From an uncultured Francisellaceae bacterium (GTDB lineage: Bacteria > Pseudomonadota > Gammaproteobacteria > UBA6186 > Azoamicaceae), in NCBI GenBank assembly GCA_945956915.1, contig CAMFJH010000021.1:1-35184 (forward strand): a stretch of DNA of 35,184 nucleotides. Direction: 5' to 3'. The translations under genes were made by a program, and so were the position numbers. Of the stretch, positions 25,852-35,050 are shown piece after piece. The notes beneath the pieces were generated by a model. It saw only the letters and a program-made list of their open reading frames with translations, was not told where the DNA came from and ran no database searches. Every line of letters starts with the position of its first letter. The first letter of the stretch is position 1.

Positions 25852-28800
25852 TTAAGGCGCGGTTTCTTCTACGCTTTCTATGGGTTGAAAGAGGAATTGC
25901 AGATCTTCCTTAGTGATGTGGGTTTTGGTGCTCTCACTTTCTTCAAATAAACTTTCCATTAAAGCTCTTTTGTTTTGTTGCATCAGCAAGATCTTTTCTT
26001 CAACAGTCCCTGTGATCACGAGTTTGTACACGAATACAGGCTTCTTTTGACCTATACGGTGTGCGCGATCCGTGGCTTGAGCTTCTGCTGCTGGGTTCCA
26101 CCAAGGATCATAATGGATAACCGTGTCTGCTGTGGTAAGGTTAAGGCCCGTGCCACCGGCTTTTAAGCTGATTAAAAATACCGAGGCTTCCCCCGCTTGG
26201 AAAGTTTTGACCGGAGTCGCACGATCCGTAGTGGAACCGGTAAGTTTTACATAGGAAATGTTTTCCTCTAGTAGTTCTTTTTCTATCAGCTCTAACATAG
26301 AAGTAAATGAAGAGAATAATAAAATTCTTCTGCCTTCTTCTACTAACTCGGATAACATACTCATTAAGAAACTGAGTTTCGCAGAACTCTTTACTTTTTT
26401 GGCTTGTTCTAATTTTAATAAGCGTGGATCAGCACAGGCTTGTCTGAGTTTTAATAAAGCATCTAAAATAATAATTTGGCTTTGTGCAAATCCTTTGGCT
26501 TCTACCGCTTTTTGAACTTTACTTTCCATCGCAAGACGAATACTTTCATATAAATCTCTTTGTTCTTCTTCTAAGACAATGTGATGCGTAATTTCAGTTT
26601 TGGTCGGTAATTCTTGTACCACTTCAGATTTAGTACGACGCAAAATATAAGGCTTAATGCGTTGATTTAAACTATGGCGACGTTCCAGATTACCCTGTTT
26701 TTCGATAGGGGTTCTAAACAATTGGGTAAATTGCTTAGAGTTGCCCAGTAACCCCGGAGATAAAAAGTTGAACAAAGACCACAATTCTCCTAAATGATTT
26801 TCCATCGGTGTGCCTGTTAGACACAAACGATGTTGAGATTTGAATTTTTGTAAAACAACATAGGCTTTGGTATTCGCATTCTTAATAAATTGAGCTTCGT
26901 CTAAAATAATAATAGAATATTCATGCTCAAGTAAAATGTCTTTGTCTCGCACAATCAAAGGATAAGTGGTTAAAATTAAATCTGCCGAGGCCAAATCGGC
27001 TAACATTTTCTTTCGTGTTTGCCCTTGAGAAATAATCACTTTAAGCGAAGGTGCAAATTGGGCCGCTTCCGATTGCCAATTACCCATTAAACTGGTGGGT
27101 GCAATAATTAAACAAGGCTTATCTAAACGACCCGCTTCTTTTTCTATCATAATATGGGCCAGGGTTTGTACCGTTTTACCAAGCCCCATGTCATCGGCTA
27201 ATATGCCACCCAGTTGATACTCTCTTAAAAAGTTTAACCAGTCTACCCCTTTTTGTTGGTAATCCCGAAGCTTGCCTTTAAATGTCTTGGGAAGTTTTGC
27301 CGGAACAATGCCCTCGAAATTGGCTATTTTTTTGCTTAATTCCAGTAAGGCTTCGCCCCCTAGCCAACGCATTTTATCCACTTCCATTAAGCGATTCATT
27401 TCAGCCACTTGGGAAATGCGCGAGCGATAAAGCGATAAGCCACCATTTTGCATGTTCTGTATATCATACAGCTCTGTAAGGGTTGCTAAAATGCCTTTAA
27501 TGCGTGCAGCAGGAATGCGTATTTGTTGTTCGTTTTCTAAGGTTAAAGTAATGTGCTCGTTGGCGAGTTCTTTAAGCGCATTTTCTGTAAAATCAGCTGG
27601 GGATTTTTGAATTAAATTGACAATAAGCGGTAAAATGTTGATTTTTTGATTATCCACCATCACGCCCATTTCCATGGTAAACCAATTGTATTCATTGCCT
27701 TCTGTTAATTCCGTATACCATTCATCACTTTCTATGATATGTTCTACTGGAAAACTCGATTCATATAGAACGTCCCATCCTAATTTTTTAAGAGCAGGTA
27801 CTTTTTCTTTTAAAAAGGCTTCTTGGCTGGCTTTAATACCCAAAGTACCGATTAAGAAATCAGTGGGCTTTATTTTAGGATCATAGGTAGCCGGGTATGT
27901 TTTACGTAAAATGCTAACATCATGTTGTAATAGATGGTTTATATGTTCAGCTTCCAGTTCGTATTGCCGTGTGGAGTGCGTTAGCATATTCGTTTTTTGG
28001 TTAACAGAATGAATTTCTAGAGGACCATTGATTTGTACTTCTTTATTTTCATAAATAAAACTCGCACGGCCTATCGGTAATACATGGGTGCCCGCATCAT
28101 CGCCTTGGTTGTAAGGAAAATAACGATAATCCCGAGGAATGCCTAATAAACGTAAACGTGGTTTGGGGGGAATCACTGCCACGGTTTGGCTTTCGAATAC
28201 ATGGGGTAAGGGAATAGATTGGGCTTTAAAATGCGTGCTTAAATAAGTGCTGACCTCAGAAACCGCTTGAGGAGCCAAAGGGGGAGAGAATAAAAGGCTT
28301 TTGGATAAAGCTGGATCAGTTGTTAATTCCAATAAGCCGGTTTCTCCTGTATGAGTATTGACATACCATAAAGGCAATAAGGGTAGGGCTTGAACGGGCA
28401 TATTTTTGATAAGACAAGTCACTTGTTGTTCACTGGAATCTTGTAAACTCCATTGCAGCTCAGCTTTTTTGGAAGGGCCTGCATATAAGACGATAGAAGT
28501 GTTGTTTTTAGACCAATAAGCACGGCCGGTGTCTAAGATTTGTTTAAATAAGACAGGTTCTAAAGCTGCAGGCAGTGTGTATTCGGGTTGATAAACATCA
28601 CCCGCATCATTTTCTTCTTGTAGGCGATGCAGCACCTCTATTTGATGCAATATCTCGTGGTCAATGGGTTCTAGGGCTTGAAAATGTGCACGGGTTGAGG
28701 TGGAAAATTCTTTTTGTATATTGCCGTATCCTCCTTTTTTGACTTTTCTAGCAATTTTTAAATTCAGTATTAAATTTTGAGGCGATTTAGCTGAAAGACT

Positions 28801-29262
28801 GAGATAATATAACAAGGAGTGTCCAGTGTTTGAACTTTCAGTACTAGAGGATTCTCCTACAGTGGCTGCTATATTGGCTACCCAACAGGCGGCTCGTTGG
28901 GTATCTTCTTGTTTGCTAGACTCGGAGGCTTCTTTTAACCAAGCGACTCGTTGGGTTAAGGGAGGTAGATTGGCAATTGCCATGTGTTCTAAGGCTGTGA
29001 TAAGCGTGGCTGCAATGTGTTTGCATTGATAAGCCATAGGGCAAGAGCATTGAGCATAGGTGAATTCTTTGTTTTTTTCTATGCTGGTTTGTATGCGTAT
29101 TTGATAAGGTGTTTTTTGAGAGCCTAGAACCTCGGCTTCTATCAGCGAAAAGTCTTCATTGGTGCTGAACTTACTGACATGGCGTTGGCGTTGCAGTAAG
29201 ACACCTCGTTCAAAAATATGGGGTTCAAAAAATTTATGGACATTTTCAGCATTAAAAATCAT
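25852..29262 (-). CDS. SNF2-family DNA translocase with N-terminal SWIM zinc finger
   Basis: A 1136-residue superfamily 2 ATPase. A SWIM finger, C72-x-C74-x5-C80-x-H82, is near the N-terminus, followed by a long middle region and the RecA-like pair. Helicase motifs: GILADDMGLGKT near 685-696 (motif I), IILDEAQF near 783 (DEAQ box), LTGTPMENHLGELWSL (motif III area), SLKAGGTGLNLTTAD and QATDRAHRIGQ near 1060 (motifs V and VI). SNF2 proteins remodel protein-DNA complexes by ATP-driven translocation; the bacterial SWIM-SNF2 type has no settled role. ATG at 29262 follows AGGTAAAG. It lies 118 bases upstream of the protease gene on the same strand. Confidence 0.92.
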   Translation of the reverse strand: MIFNAENVHKFFEPHIFERGVLLQRQRHVSKFSTNEDFSLIEAEVLGSQKTPYQIRIQTSIEKNKEFTYAQCSCPMAYQCKHIAATLITALEHMAIANLPPLTQRVAWLKEASESSKQEDTQRAACWVANIAATVGESSSTESSNTGHSLLYYLSLSAKSPQNLILNLKIARKVKKGGYGNIQKEFSTSTRAHFQALEPIDHEILHQIEVLHRLQEENDAGDVYQPEYTLPAALEPVLFKQILDTGRAYWSKNNTSIVLYAGPSKKAELQWSLQDSSEQQVTCLIKNMPVQALPLLPLWYVNTHTGETGLLELTTDPALSKSLLFSPPLAPQAVSEVSTYLSTHFKAQSIPLPHVFESQTVAVIPPKPRLRLLGIPRDYRYFPYNQGDDAGTHVLPIGRASFIYENKEVQINGPLEIHSVNQKTNMLTHSTRQYELEAEHINHLLQHDVSILRKTYPATYDPKIKPTDFLIGTLGIKASQEAFLKEKVPALKKLGWDVLYESSFPVEHIIESDEWYTELTEGNEYNWFTMEMGVMVDNQKINILPLIVNLIQKSPADFTENALKELANEHITLTLENEQQIRIPAARIKGILATLTELYDIQNMQNGGLSLYRSRISQVAEMNRLMEVDKMRWLGGEALLELSKKIANFEGIVPAKLPKTFKGKLRDYQQKGVDWLNFLREYQLGGILADDMGLGKTVQTLAHIMIEKEAGRLDKPCLIIAPTSLMGNWQSEAAQFAPSLKVIISQGQTRKKMLADLASADLILTTYPLIVRDKDILLEHEYSIIILDEAQFIKNANTKAYVVLQKFKSQHRLCLTGTPMENHLGELWSLFNFLSPGLLGNSKQFTQLFRTPIEKQGNLERRHSLNQRIKPYILRRTKSEVVQELPTKTEITHHIVLEEEQRDLYESIRLAMESKVQKAVEAKGFAQSQIIILDALLKLRQACADPRLLKLEQAKKVKSSAKLSFLMSMLSELVEEGRRILLFSSFTSMLELIEKELLEENISYVKLTGSTTDRATPVKTFQAGEASVFLISLKAGGTGLNLTTADTVIHYDPWWNPAAEAQATDRAHRIGQKKPVFVYKLVITGTVEEKILLMQQNKRALMESLFEESESTKTHITKEDLQFLFQPIESVEETAP

Positions 29263-29311
29263 TACTTTACCTGTTTAAGTTATTCAACACATTGGTCTTC
29301 TTAGAAAAATG

Positions 29312-29340
29312 TTACACAATGTAAATCAACGCATTATACT
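29312..29340 (+). promoter_or_regulatory. Possible promoter of the acyl-CoA dehydrogenase gene
   Basis: TTACAC (29312-29317), a 17-base spacer and TATACT (29335-29340), 33 bases before the GTG start. The -10 is good and the -35 moderate. Confidence 0.45.
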
Positions 29341-29373
29341 GTAATAAAGGTACTTTGGGTAGGGGATTTTCAG

Positions 29374-30531
29374 GTGGAAGACTTGCTATTAATGGATGAA
29401 CAGCTGACAGAAGAAGAGCGTGCCATTCGGGATTCTGTGCGTCAGTTTGTGAATGAAGCGGTAATACCCATCATGGGAGAGGCTTGTGAAAAGGCAGCCT
29501 TTCCCATGCACTTAATACCAGAATGTGCGAAATTGGGATTGTTGGGCCTAAGCTTGCCCGAACGCTATGGGGGCGCTGGGGCGAATTATATAAGCTATGG
29601 TTTGGTTTGCCAGGAATTAGAAAGAGGGGATAGCAGTTTAAGAAGTTTTGTATCTGTACAGAGCTCATTGTGCATGTATCCTATTTTTAGCTATGGTTCT
29701 GAAGAACAAAAAATGCATTATCTGCCCAAAATGGCCAAAGGCGAATGGATTGGCTGTTTTGGCTTAACAGAATCGGATGCCGGTTCTGATCCTGGGCGAA
29801 TGAAAACCTTTGCCAAAAAAGTTGAGGGGGGGTGGTTATTAAATGGTGCTAAGTTATGGATTACAAATGCCACGATAGCGGATCTTGCAGTTGTATGGGC
29901 CAATACGGAAGAGGGGATTAGGGGATTTATCGTCGAAAAAGGCAGCCCTGGATTTAGCCAGCATCCTATACATCATAAAATGTCTCTGCGTGCTTCCAAT
30001 ACAGGGGAGTTGGTTTTTGCGGATTGTTTTGTATCCGAGACACAACTCTTAGCAGGCACACACAAAGGGCTTTCTGCAGCCTTGGCTTGTTTAACTCAAG
30101 CACGCTATGGTATTGCTTGGGGGGCTATGGGGGCGGCACAGGCTTGCTACGAAAGTGCACTCTCGTATTGCCAGGAGCGACGTCAATTCAATAAACCCTT
30201 GGCGGCTTTTCAATTGGTGCAAAAAGATTTAGTCGATATGCAGTTGGAAATACTCAAAGCCCAATGTTTTAATTTACAAGTAGGCCGACTTAAAGATCAG
30301 GGCTTAAGTACTTTTGTGATGGTGTCTTTGGCTAAAATGAATGCCTGTAGGGAAGCGCTTAAAATAGCACGGATGGCCCGTAATTTATTGGGGGCCAATG
30401 GCATCAGTTTAGAATACCCAGTGATTAGACATATGTGTAATTTAGAAGCCGTTTTTACCTATGAGGGTACGGATAATATTCATCATTTGATTGTAGGTAA
30501 AGCCTTAACAGGCGTGGATGCATTTTTTTAA
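29374..30531 (+). CDS. gcdH: Glutaryl-CoA dehydrogenase
   Basis: A 385-residue FAD acyl-CoA dehydrogenase. The glutaryl-CoA type is indicated by the start MDEQLTEEERAIRDSV, R90 in LRSFVSVQSSL (human GCDH R94), CFGLTESDAGSDPGRM, and the end FTYEGTDNIHHLIVGKALTG, with E364 as catalytic base. The enzyme oxidises and decarboxylates glutaryl-CoA to crotonyl-CoA in lysine and tryptophan breakdown. GTG at 29374 has AGGGGA 7 bases upstream and gives the usual family N-terminus; ATG at 29392 would cut it short. dapA, for lysine synthesis, follows 118 bases later. Confidence 0.88.
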   Translation: MEDLLLMDEQLTEEERAIRDSVRQFVNEAVIPIMGEACEKAAFPMHLIPECAKLGLLGLSLPERYGGAGANYISYGLVCQELERGDSSLRSFVSVQSSLCMYPIFSYGSEEQKMHYLPKMAKGEWIGCFGLTESDAGSDPGRMKTFAKKVEGGWLLNGAKLWITNATIADLAVVWANTEEGIRGFIVEKGSPGFSQHPIHHKMSLRASNTGELVFADCFVSETQLLAGTHKGLSAALACLTQARYGIAWGAMGAAQACYESALSYCQERRQFNKPLAAFQLVQKDLVDMQLEILKAQCFNLQVGRLKDQGLSTFVMVSLAKMNACREALKIARMARNLLGANGISLEYPVIRHMCNLEAVFTYEGTDNIHHLIVGKALTGVDAFF

Positions 30532-30649
30532 CTAACTTCTTTGTGCTAGAAATTTAGAAATCCTGCTCAAGGTGTGTTAAGATCATGCCCTGGCAGATAA
30601 ATGTTCTATATTCTATTTATATTCATTAGGTTAATTTTTAGGAGGTCTT

Positions 30650-31540
30650 ATGTTTCAGGGTAGCATGGTTGCGCTGGTTACTCCTATGTCTTATGGTGGC
30701 GAAATAGATATAGAACGTTTAAAAAAATTAATAGAATTGCATATTGCAGAAGGCACAACAGGCATTGTCTTGATGGGCAGTACCGGAGAAGCAGCCACTT
30801 TATCAGAAAGTGAAAGGCGCCAAATTATTCAAATAGGTATCGAAACTGCAGCCGGACGAGTACCCATTATTGCAGGAACCGGTACCTATGCCACGGCCGA
30901 AACCATTAAACGCACACGCGATGCAAAAGCTTTGGGCGTGGATGCCTGCTTAATTGTAACGCCTTATTACAATAGGCCTACCCAAGAAGGCTTGTATCAG
31001 CATTATAGAGCCATTGCAGAAACGGTTCAGGTACCTATCATTATGTATAATGTACCCACTCGTACTGGGTGCGATTTATTACCCGAAACCGTTCAACGCT
31101 TATCTGAAATACCCTATATTATTGGTTTAAAAGAAGCCATAGGCGATATCGCACGGGTTAAAGAACTTAGAGAATTCTGTGCAAAATCCATTCGAGAGAA
31201 AGGATTTGCCTTGTATAGCGGAGATGATCCCAGTGGATTGGCGTTTATGTTGCAAGGTGGGCAAGGTGTGATTTCTATCACAGCTAATGTAGCACCTGGA
31301 TTGATGCATAGGATATGTGCTGCCGCCCTAAAAAATGATTTCCGCGTTGCAGGAGAATTGAATACGCGTTTAATGCCTTTACATAAGTTAATGTGTGTGG
31401 AATCCAATCCTATTCCCATTAAATGGATATTAACCGAATTGGGATTGATAGAAGGAGGCATCCGCCTACCCTTAACAGAATTGTCTGCACATCATCACCA
31501 ATCATTGAAACATGCCATGAATTATGCAGGATTGGCTTAA
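30650..31540 (+). CDS. dapA: 4-hydroxy-tetrahydrodipicolinate synthase
   Basis: DapA condenses pyruvate with aspartate semialdehyde, the first committed step to diaminopimelate and lysine. The 296-residue product has the Schiff-base lysine K161 (IGLKEAIGD), Y133 (IMYNVPTRTG), R138 and Y107 at the same numbers as the E. coli enzyme. The proton-relay threonine T44 is serine here (GSTGEAATL, S44-T45), a conservative change. ATG at 30650 has an excellent AGGAGG site. Diaminopimelate synthesis implies peptidoglycan is made. Confidence 0.97.
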   Translation: MFQGSMVALVTPMSYGGEIDIERLKKLIELHIAEGTTGIVLMGSTGEAATLSESERRQIIQIGIETAAGRVPIIAGTGTYATAETIKRTRDAKALGVDACLIVTPYYNRPTQEGLYQHYRAIAETVQVPIIMYNVPTRTGCDLLPETVQRLSEIPYIIGLKEAIGDIARVKELREFCAKSIREKGFALYSGDDPSGLAFMLQGGQGVISITANVAPGLMHRICAAALKNDFRVAGELNTRLMPLHKLMCVESNPIPIKWILTELGLIEGGIRLPLTELSAHHHQSLKHAMNYAGLA

Positions 31541-31555
31541 CCCAAAAGTTGTTTA

Positions 31556-31645
<90 letters not shown>

Positions 31646-31671
31646 TCCATGCGCTCTAAACTAAAAGAGTG

Positions 31672-31760
31672 AAAAATCCCCCCTCCACCTGCGGTGGAGA
31701 CCCCCTTTTGAAAAAGTGGGTTATGTCAATTTCTGTTGCGCTTCGCTTACAGAAATTGGC
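31672..31760 (+). repeat. Dispersed repeat, copy 3 (forward, diverged)
   Basis: A diverged copy of the 91-bp repeat, 27 bases after tRNA-Ser in the same orientation. CCCCCTTTTGAAAAAGTGGG is identical to copies 1 and 2. The first hairpin is changed to TCCACC/GGTGGA, which lengthens its stem. The third hairpin keeps ATTTCTGT/ACAGAAAT and its loop but has different outer pairs that still complement each other. Confidence 0.9.
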
Positions 31761-31845
31761 CTAATTTTGAAAGGCGCTGCCTCTCTTTGACATACTACCT
31801 TAATGTGGATATAATGAACATTTTAATAATAAATAATTGTAATAA

Positions 31846-32280
31846 CAAATAATTGCGGTATTATTCCAACACAACAAACAGGAAAGAAAATTAGACGAAG
31901 AACGAAAATATGCTATTGAAGAGCATCACACAGAGTACAGAAGGCAAATATTAGAAAATTTGGCGGTATTTAACAATAAAAATATATTTCAGTCTATTTT
32001 AGATCCTCAAAAAAACCATACCATTACCTGGAATGATTTATTGGCTTTAAAAACATTAGGGGTCTCAAGACTTGAAAATAATAAATGCATATTTACTTTG
32101 TTTGATTTAGGATCGGTGACTTTTCACAAAGGCCACGGGAAAGATAAAAGCGAATATGCTAATGCCGCGGGCATTGATGAATTAAGAACACTATTGAATC
32201 GTATGGGGTTTGAGAATACAACTTTTACGCAGGAATTGGAAAAAACAAAAAAATCGCTTTCTAAAAGCACCCCTAAGTAA
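31846..32280 (+). pseudogene. Probable 5'-truncated gene remnant
   Basis: An open frame without a proper start or ribosome binding site runs from after a stop at 31843-31845 to TAA at 32278-32280. The only usable start, TTG at 31960, would discard a plausible coding stretch (HNKQERKLDEERKYAIEEHH) that is charged and helical like a coiled coil. Upstream is AT-rich slippage-prone sequence with repeats of AATAATTG. The last 70 residues include GSVTFHKGHGKDKSEYANAA and then IDELRTLLNRMGF, vaguely like the end of HicA-type toxins, but this is weak. It overlaps the convergent TPR gene by 8 bases. It may be a decayed larger gene. Confidence 0.45.
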
Positions 32281-33511
32281 TAAGTTCCCGGCTTAAAATA
32301 TAAAGTTGGCCGTTTACAGGACGGCCTTCATGTAATCGGGGTATAATCGATTCTGCCAGTAGAATATTCAGCTGGTGTTTGTGTGCCAGCATTTGAATAT
32401 ACTGTGAACTGTGTGCGTAACGACCTGTGGGTTGTAAATTAAAAAAATGATTATTATTTTCTAGAAGTTCAATGCTGAATGCAAAACGTCCTTTAGGTCT
32501 TAAATGTTTAAGTACATTTTCGAAAATAGGATCAAGATCACCTGTGTAAACCAGGACATCGGCTGCCAATATTAAATCAAAGGGTGCTAGGCCTTCAGCG
32601 TTTAAGTAGGTATTGATATCGGATAATACCAAAGCATCGTAACAGCCTTCTAATTTTTCGGCTTCTGCTATCATTTCAGAAGCCAAATCCACACCAATTA
32701 ATTCAAGGGCCATGTCCCTAAAATAAATACCACACAAGCCTGTGCCACAGCCTAAATCTAAAATTCGACAAGCTTTAGCGTGTGTCCCTTGTGTACGGCC
32801 AATCGCATTTCTAAGCAATCCAGGTACTTGATAATATAAAGTTTCACGCATGTGTTGATTGTAATGGGGGGCGTATTGATTGAATAAATTGGCAACATAA
32901 TCGCTAGGGGCTTGTGGAGAAAGTTCTCCCTTAAGCGCCATTATCATATGCCGTGCTGTATCATTTTGAGGATCTAAAGTTAAGGCTTCTGAAAAATGGG
33001 TTAATGCAAGGATTTGGGTATTTTCTCGTAAATATAATATCGCAAGATTATGATGAACTTCTGCAATTTGTGGCATATCGGGTTGCAGTTTCAAAGCTGC
33101 TTGATATCTGATTTTAGCATTTTCTAAATCGCCAGTATTTAAATAGGCATTAGCGAGTTGATGCATAGCATCTATATTGTTAGGATCCAATTCTAAGCTG
33201 GCATACAAGTAAGAAATGGCTTCGGGATAATTTTGGAGTTGAATATTCAATAAGCCTAGATGCAAAATAGCTTTGGCATGATCAGGGGACAATTCAAGGA
33301 CTGTTTGATAATGTGAAATAGCAGCCTCGAACGCATTCACTTGGACTAAACTATGGGCTAAATTATAATGTACTTCCCATAAAAGAGGATTGTACTGCAG
33401 TGCTTGCTCAAAACAAGGAATTGCTGCTTCATATTTACCTTGCAGATAGAGCATGCGGCCTTCATGATTATGATAGGCCGCTTCTCCTTTTGTATAGTAA
33501 GCTTCACTCAC
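32273..33511 (-). CDS. TPR-repeat SAM-dependent methyltransferase
   Basis: A 412-residue protein. Residues about 10-190 form roughly five TPR repeats (for example GKYEAAIPCFEQALQYNP). Residues about 205-400 are a class I methyltransferase with motif I ILDLGCGTGLCG (250-261), the acidic SAM ribose contact in LIGVDLASEM and LAADVLVYTGDL. The linker PSDYVANLFNQYAPHYNQHM is typical of TPR-methyltransferases. The target is unknown. GTG at 33511 lies 2 bases after the FKBP stop; TAAGGG abuts it, so translation probably depends on coupling, or starts at ATG 33454. Confidence 0.85.
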   Translation of the reverse strand: MSEAYYTKGEAAYHNHEGRMLYLQGKYEAAIPCFEQALQYNPLLWEVHYNLAHSLVQVNAFEAAISHYQTVLELSPDHAKAILHLGLLNIQLQNYPEAISYLYASLELDPNNIDAMHQLANAYLNTGDLENAKIRYQAALKLQPDMPQIAEVHHNLAILYLRENTQILALTHFSEALTLDPQNDTARHMIMALKGELSPQAPSDYVANLFNQYAPHYNQHMRETLYYQVPGLLRNAIGRTQGTHAKACRILDLGCGTGLCGIYFRDMALELIGVDLASEMIAEAEKLEGCYDALVLSDINTYLNAEGLAPFDLILAADVLVYTGDLDPIFENVLKHLRPKGRFAFSIELLENNNHFFNLQPTGRYAHSSQYIQMLAHKHQLNILLAESIIPRLHEGRPVNGQLYILSRELIT

Positions 33512-33513
33512 CC

Positions 33514-34068
33514 TTAGCCATCGTCATCCATATCTTCATGGGCGCCTGCAGTGCTATTAGGTTGTACGCTGATAAGCTCCACTTCAAAGACTAGAGTCGA
33601 ATTGGGACCAATTTTAGGGCCTGCACCTCGTGTGCCATAAGCAAGATTGGGTGGGATGGTCAATTTCCATTTAGCACCTGGCTTCATTAATTGTAAGGCT
33701 TCAGTCCATCCAGGAATCACGGCATTCACTGGAAAAGTACTGGGTGTGCCGCGATCATAAGAACTGTCAAATTGAGTACCATCGATTAAGGTTCCGCGAT
33801 AATTTACCGTGGCAAGGTCGCTGGGCCCTGGAGGGGTGCCATTACCGGCTTTAAGTTCTTCGTACTGTAATCCACTGGCTGTGGTGGTAACACCTGGTTT
33901 TTGTTTATTTTTTTCTAAATAAGCATTCGCTTCCATTAAATTTTTCTCCGCACTGGGTTGAGTCGTAGGGGTGGTTGTTGGTTGAGCCTCTGTAGTAGAG
34001 GTTGTTGCCATCACCGATAGGGGTAAGAGCAATAAAGTTGCCAAAAAAGAGAGACCGTGTTTGTTCAT
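33514..34068 (-). CDS. Secreted FKBP-type peptidyl-prolyl isomerase
   Basis: A 184-residue protein. Residues 1-21 are a Sec signal peptide ending SVMA, followed by a Thr/Pro linker (about 22-45) and a short helix. The FKBP domain occupies about 65-170, with VNYRGTLIDGTQFDSSYDRG, VIPGWTEALQLMKPGAKWKL and PPNLAYGTRGAGPKIGPNST. It ends in an acidic tail, HEDMDDDG. It catalyses prolyl isomerisation in the periplasm. The domain resembles Legionella Mip, but the long dimerisation helix is shortened, so Mip identity is not claimed. ATG at 34068 follows AGGA. Confidence 0.92.
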   Translation of the reverse strand: MNKHGLSFLATLLLLPLSVMATTSTTEAQPTTTPTTQPSAEKNLMEANAYLEKNKQKPGVTTTASGLQYEELKAGNGTPPGPSDLATVNYRGTLIDGTQFDSSYDRGTPSTFPVNAVIPGWTEALQLMKPGAKWKLTIPPNLAYGTRGAGPKIGPNSTLVFEVELISVQPNSTAGAHEDMDDDG

Positions 34069-34120
34069 GTTAAACGTCCTATGGGTTGATGGAACAAGAT
34101 TTTATTTTAAAGGCAATTGC

Positions 34121-35020
34121 CTAAAATTGATAGTGTACTGAAACAGCCACTCCAGGGGGACTTTTGGGGCCACAGCCGCAGCCACCCGGTTGATAGGGGT
34201 AAGCTTGGATAGTCCAGGGAAATTCATTTTCCAAATCAGATTGGTATACGGCTCTGGCCGATAAAAAGGCTATAGACCAGCCCATAACGACTTGGGAAGT
34301 ATAATGGTGATCACTATTAATTCTAGCAATGCCGGGTAAAGTAGAGAGCACGAAAAGCCCATATCGTATCAAAGGTATATCGCTCATCATGGCTGCTGTT
34401 AAAAAAGGAATAGACCCATAGAAAGCATGTCCACTAACTCCAGTTTTATATCGATAAGGCTGCCATTTGGAATCTACATTATTTAAAGGCCTACCACTGC
34501 CTAGGGCTTGTGTGAAAATCGCTTGCTGAATCCCACCCAAAAGGGCTGTTCTTAAAGATCGGTAGCCCCAAAAGTAGATAGTATTCCCTGCAACTGAATC
34601 TCGGGTATAGTAGCCTAAGGCTACAGCACCTGGGTAGACCAGGTGATACCAATAAGAAAAGCCTCCGATGGCTTCTGGGACTGCAAAGAAATTATTCGTT
34701 GCATTGCTTCGGATGCTGTTTTGCCAAGTATTTCTGATGGAACGATCAATCCGGGTATTGGCTAAAATCCCTCCGACTACAAAGGCATCGCCTAAATACA
34801 ATAAATTTTTGGGTCTTAAGTAAACGGTAAAATCGCGTTTAATGTCATAATATAAATTTTCTGCCCAGTAGCACTCATAAGGTTTAGGGCATTCATCTTC
34901 ATAAGAGTAAGCAATAGCAAGGGGAGAAAAAAGGCATGAACCGCATAAAAACATAAGCCATAAAGCTAAACGTTTCCTGCAAATTGCGCTTATATGTGTA
35001 GATCCTTTACCATATTCCAT
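34121..35020 (-). CDS. PAP2-like phosphatase with degenerate motifs
   Basis: About 299 residues. A hydrophobic segment near the N-terminus (LALWLMFLCGSCLFSPLAIA) is a signal or anchor. PAP2 motifs appear as GSGRP (motif 1, without the leading lysine), GVSGHAF (motif 2, normally PSGH) and ARINSDHHYTSQ (motif 3; arginine and histidine kept, final Asp replaced by Gln). The protein ends VSVHYQF, an aromatic end seen in outer-membrane proteins. Family members remove phosphate from lipids. The start is uncertain: ATG at 35020 is used, TTG at 35050 is in frame, and neither has a good ribosome binding site. Confidence 0.72.
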   Translation of the reverse strand: MEYGKGSTHISAICRKRLALWLMFLCGSCLFSPLAIAYSYEDECPKPYECYWAENLYYDIKRDFTVYLRPKNLLYLGDAFVVGGILANTRIDRSIRNTWQNSIRSNATNNFFAVPEAIGGFSYWYHLVYPGAVALGYYTRDSVAGNTIYFWGYRSLRTALLGGIQQAIFTQALGSGRPLNNVDSKWQPYRYKTGVSGHAFYGSIPFLTAAMMSDIPLIRYGLFVLSTLPGIARINSDHHYTSQVVMGWSIAFLSARAVYQSDLENEFPWTIQAYPYQPGGCGCGPKSPPGVAVSVHYQF

Positions 35021-35050
35021 TTCTAAAGCATGGAGCAATTTTGCTGCCAA

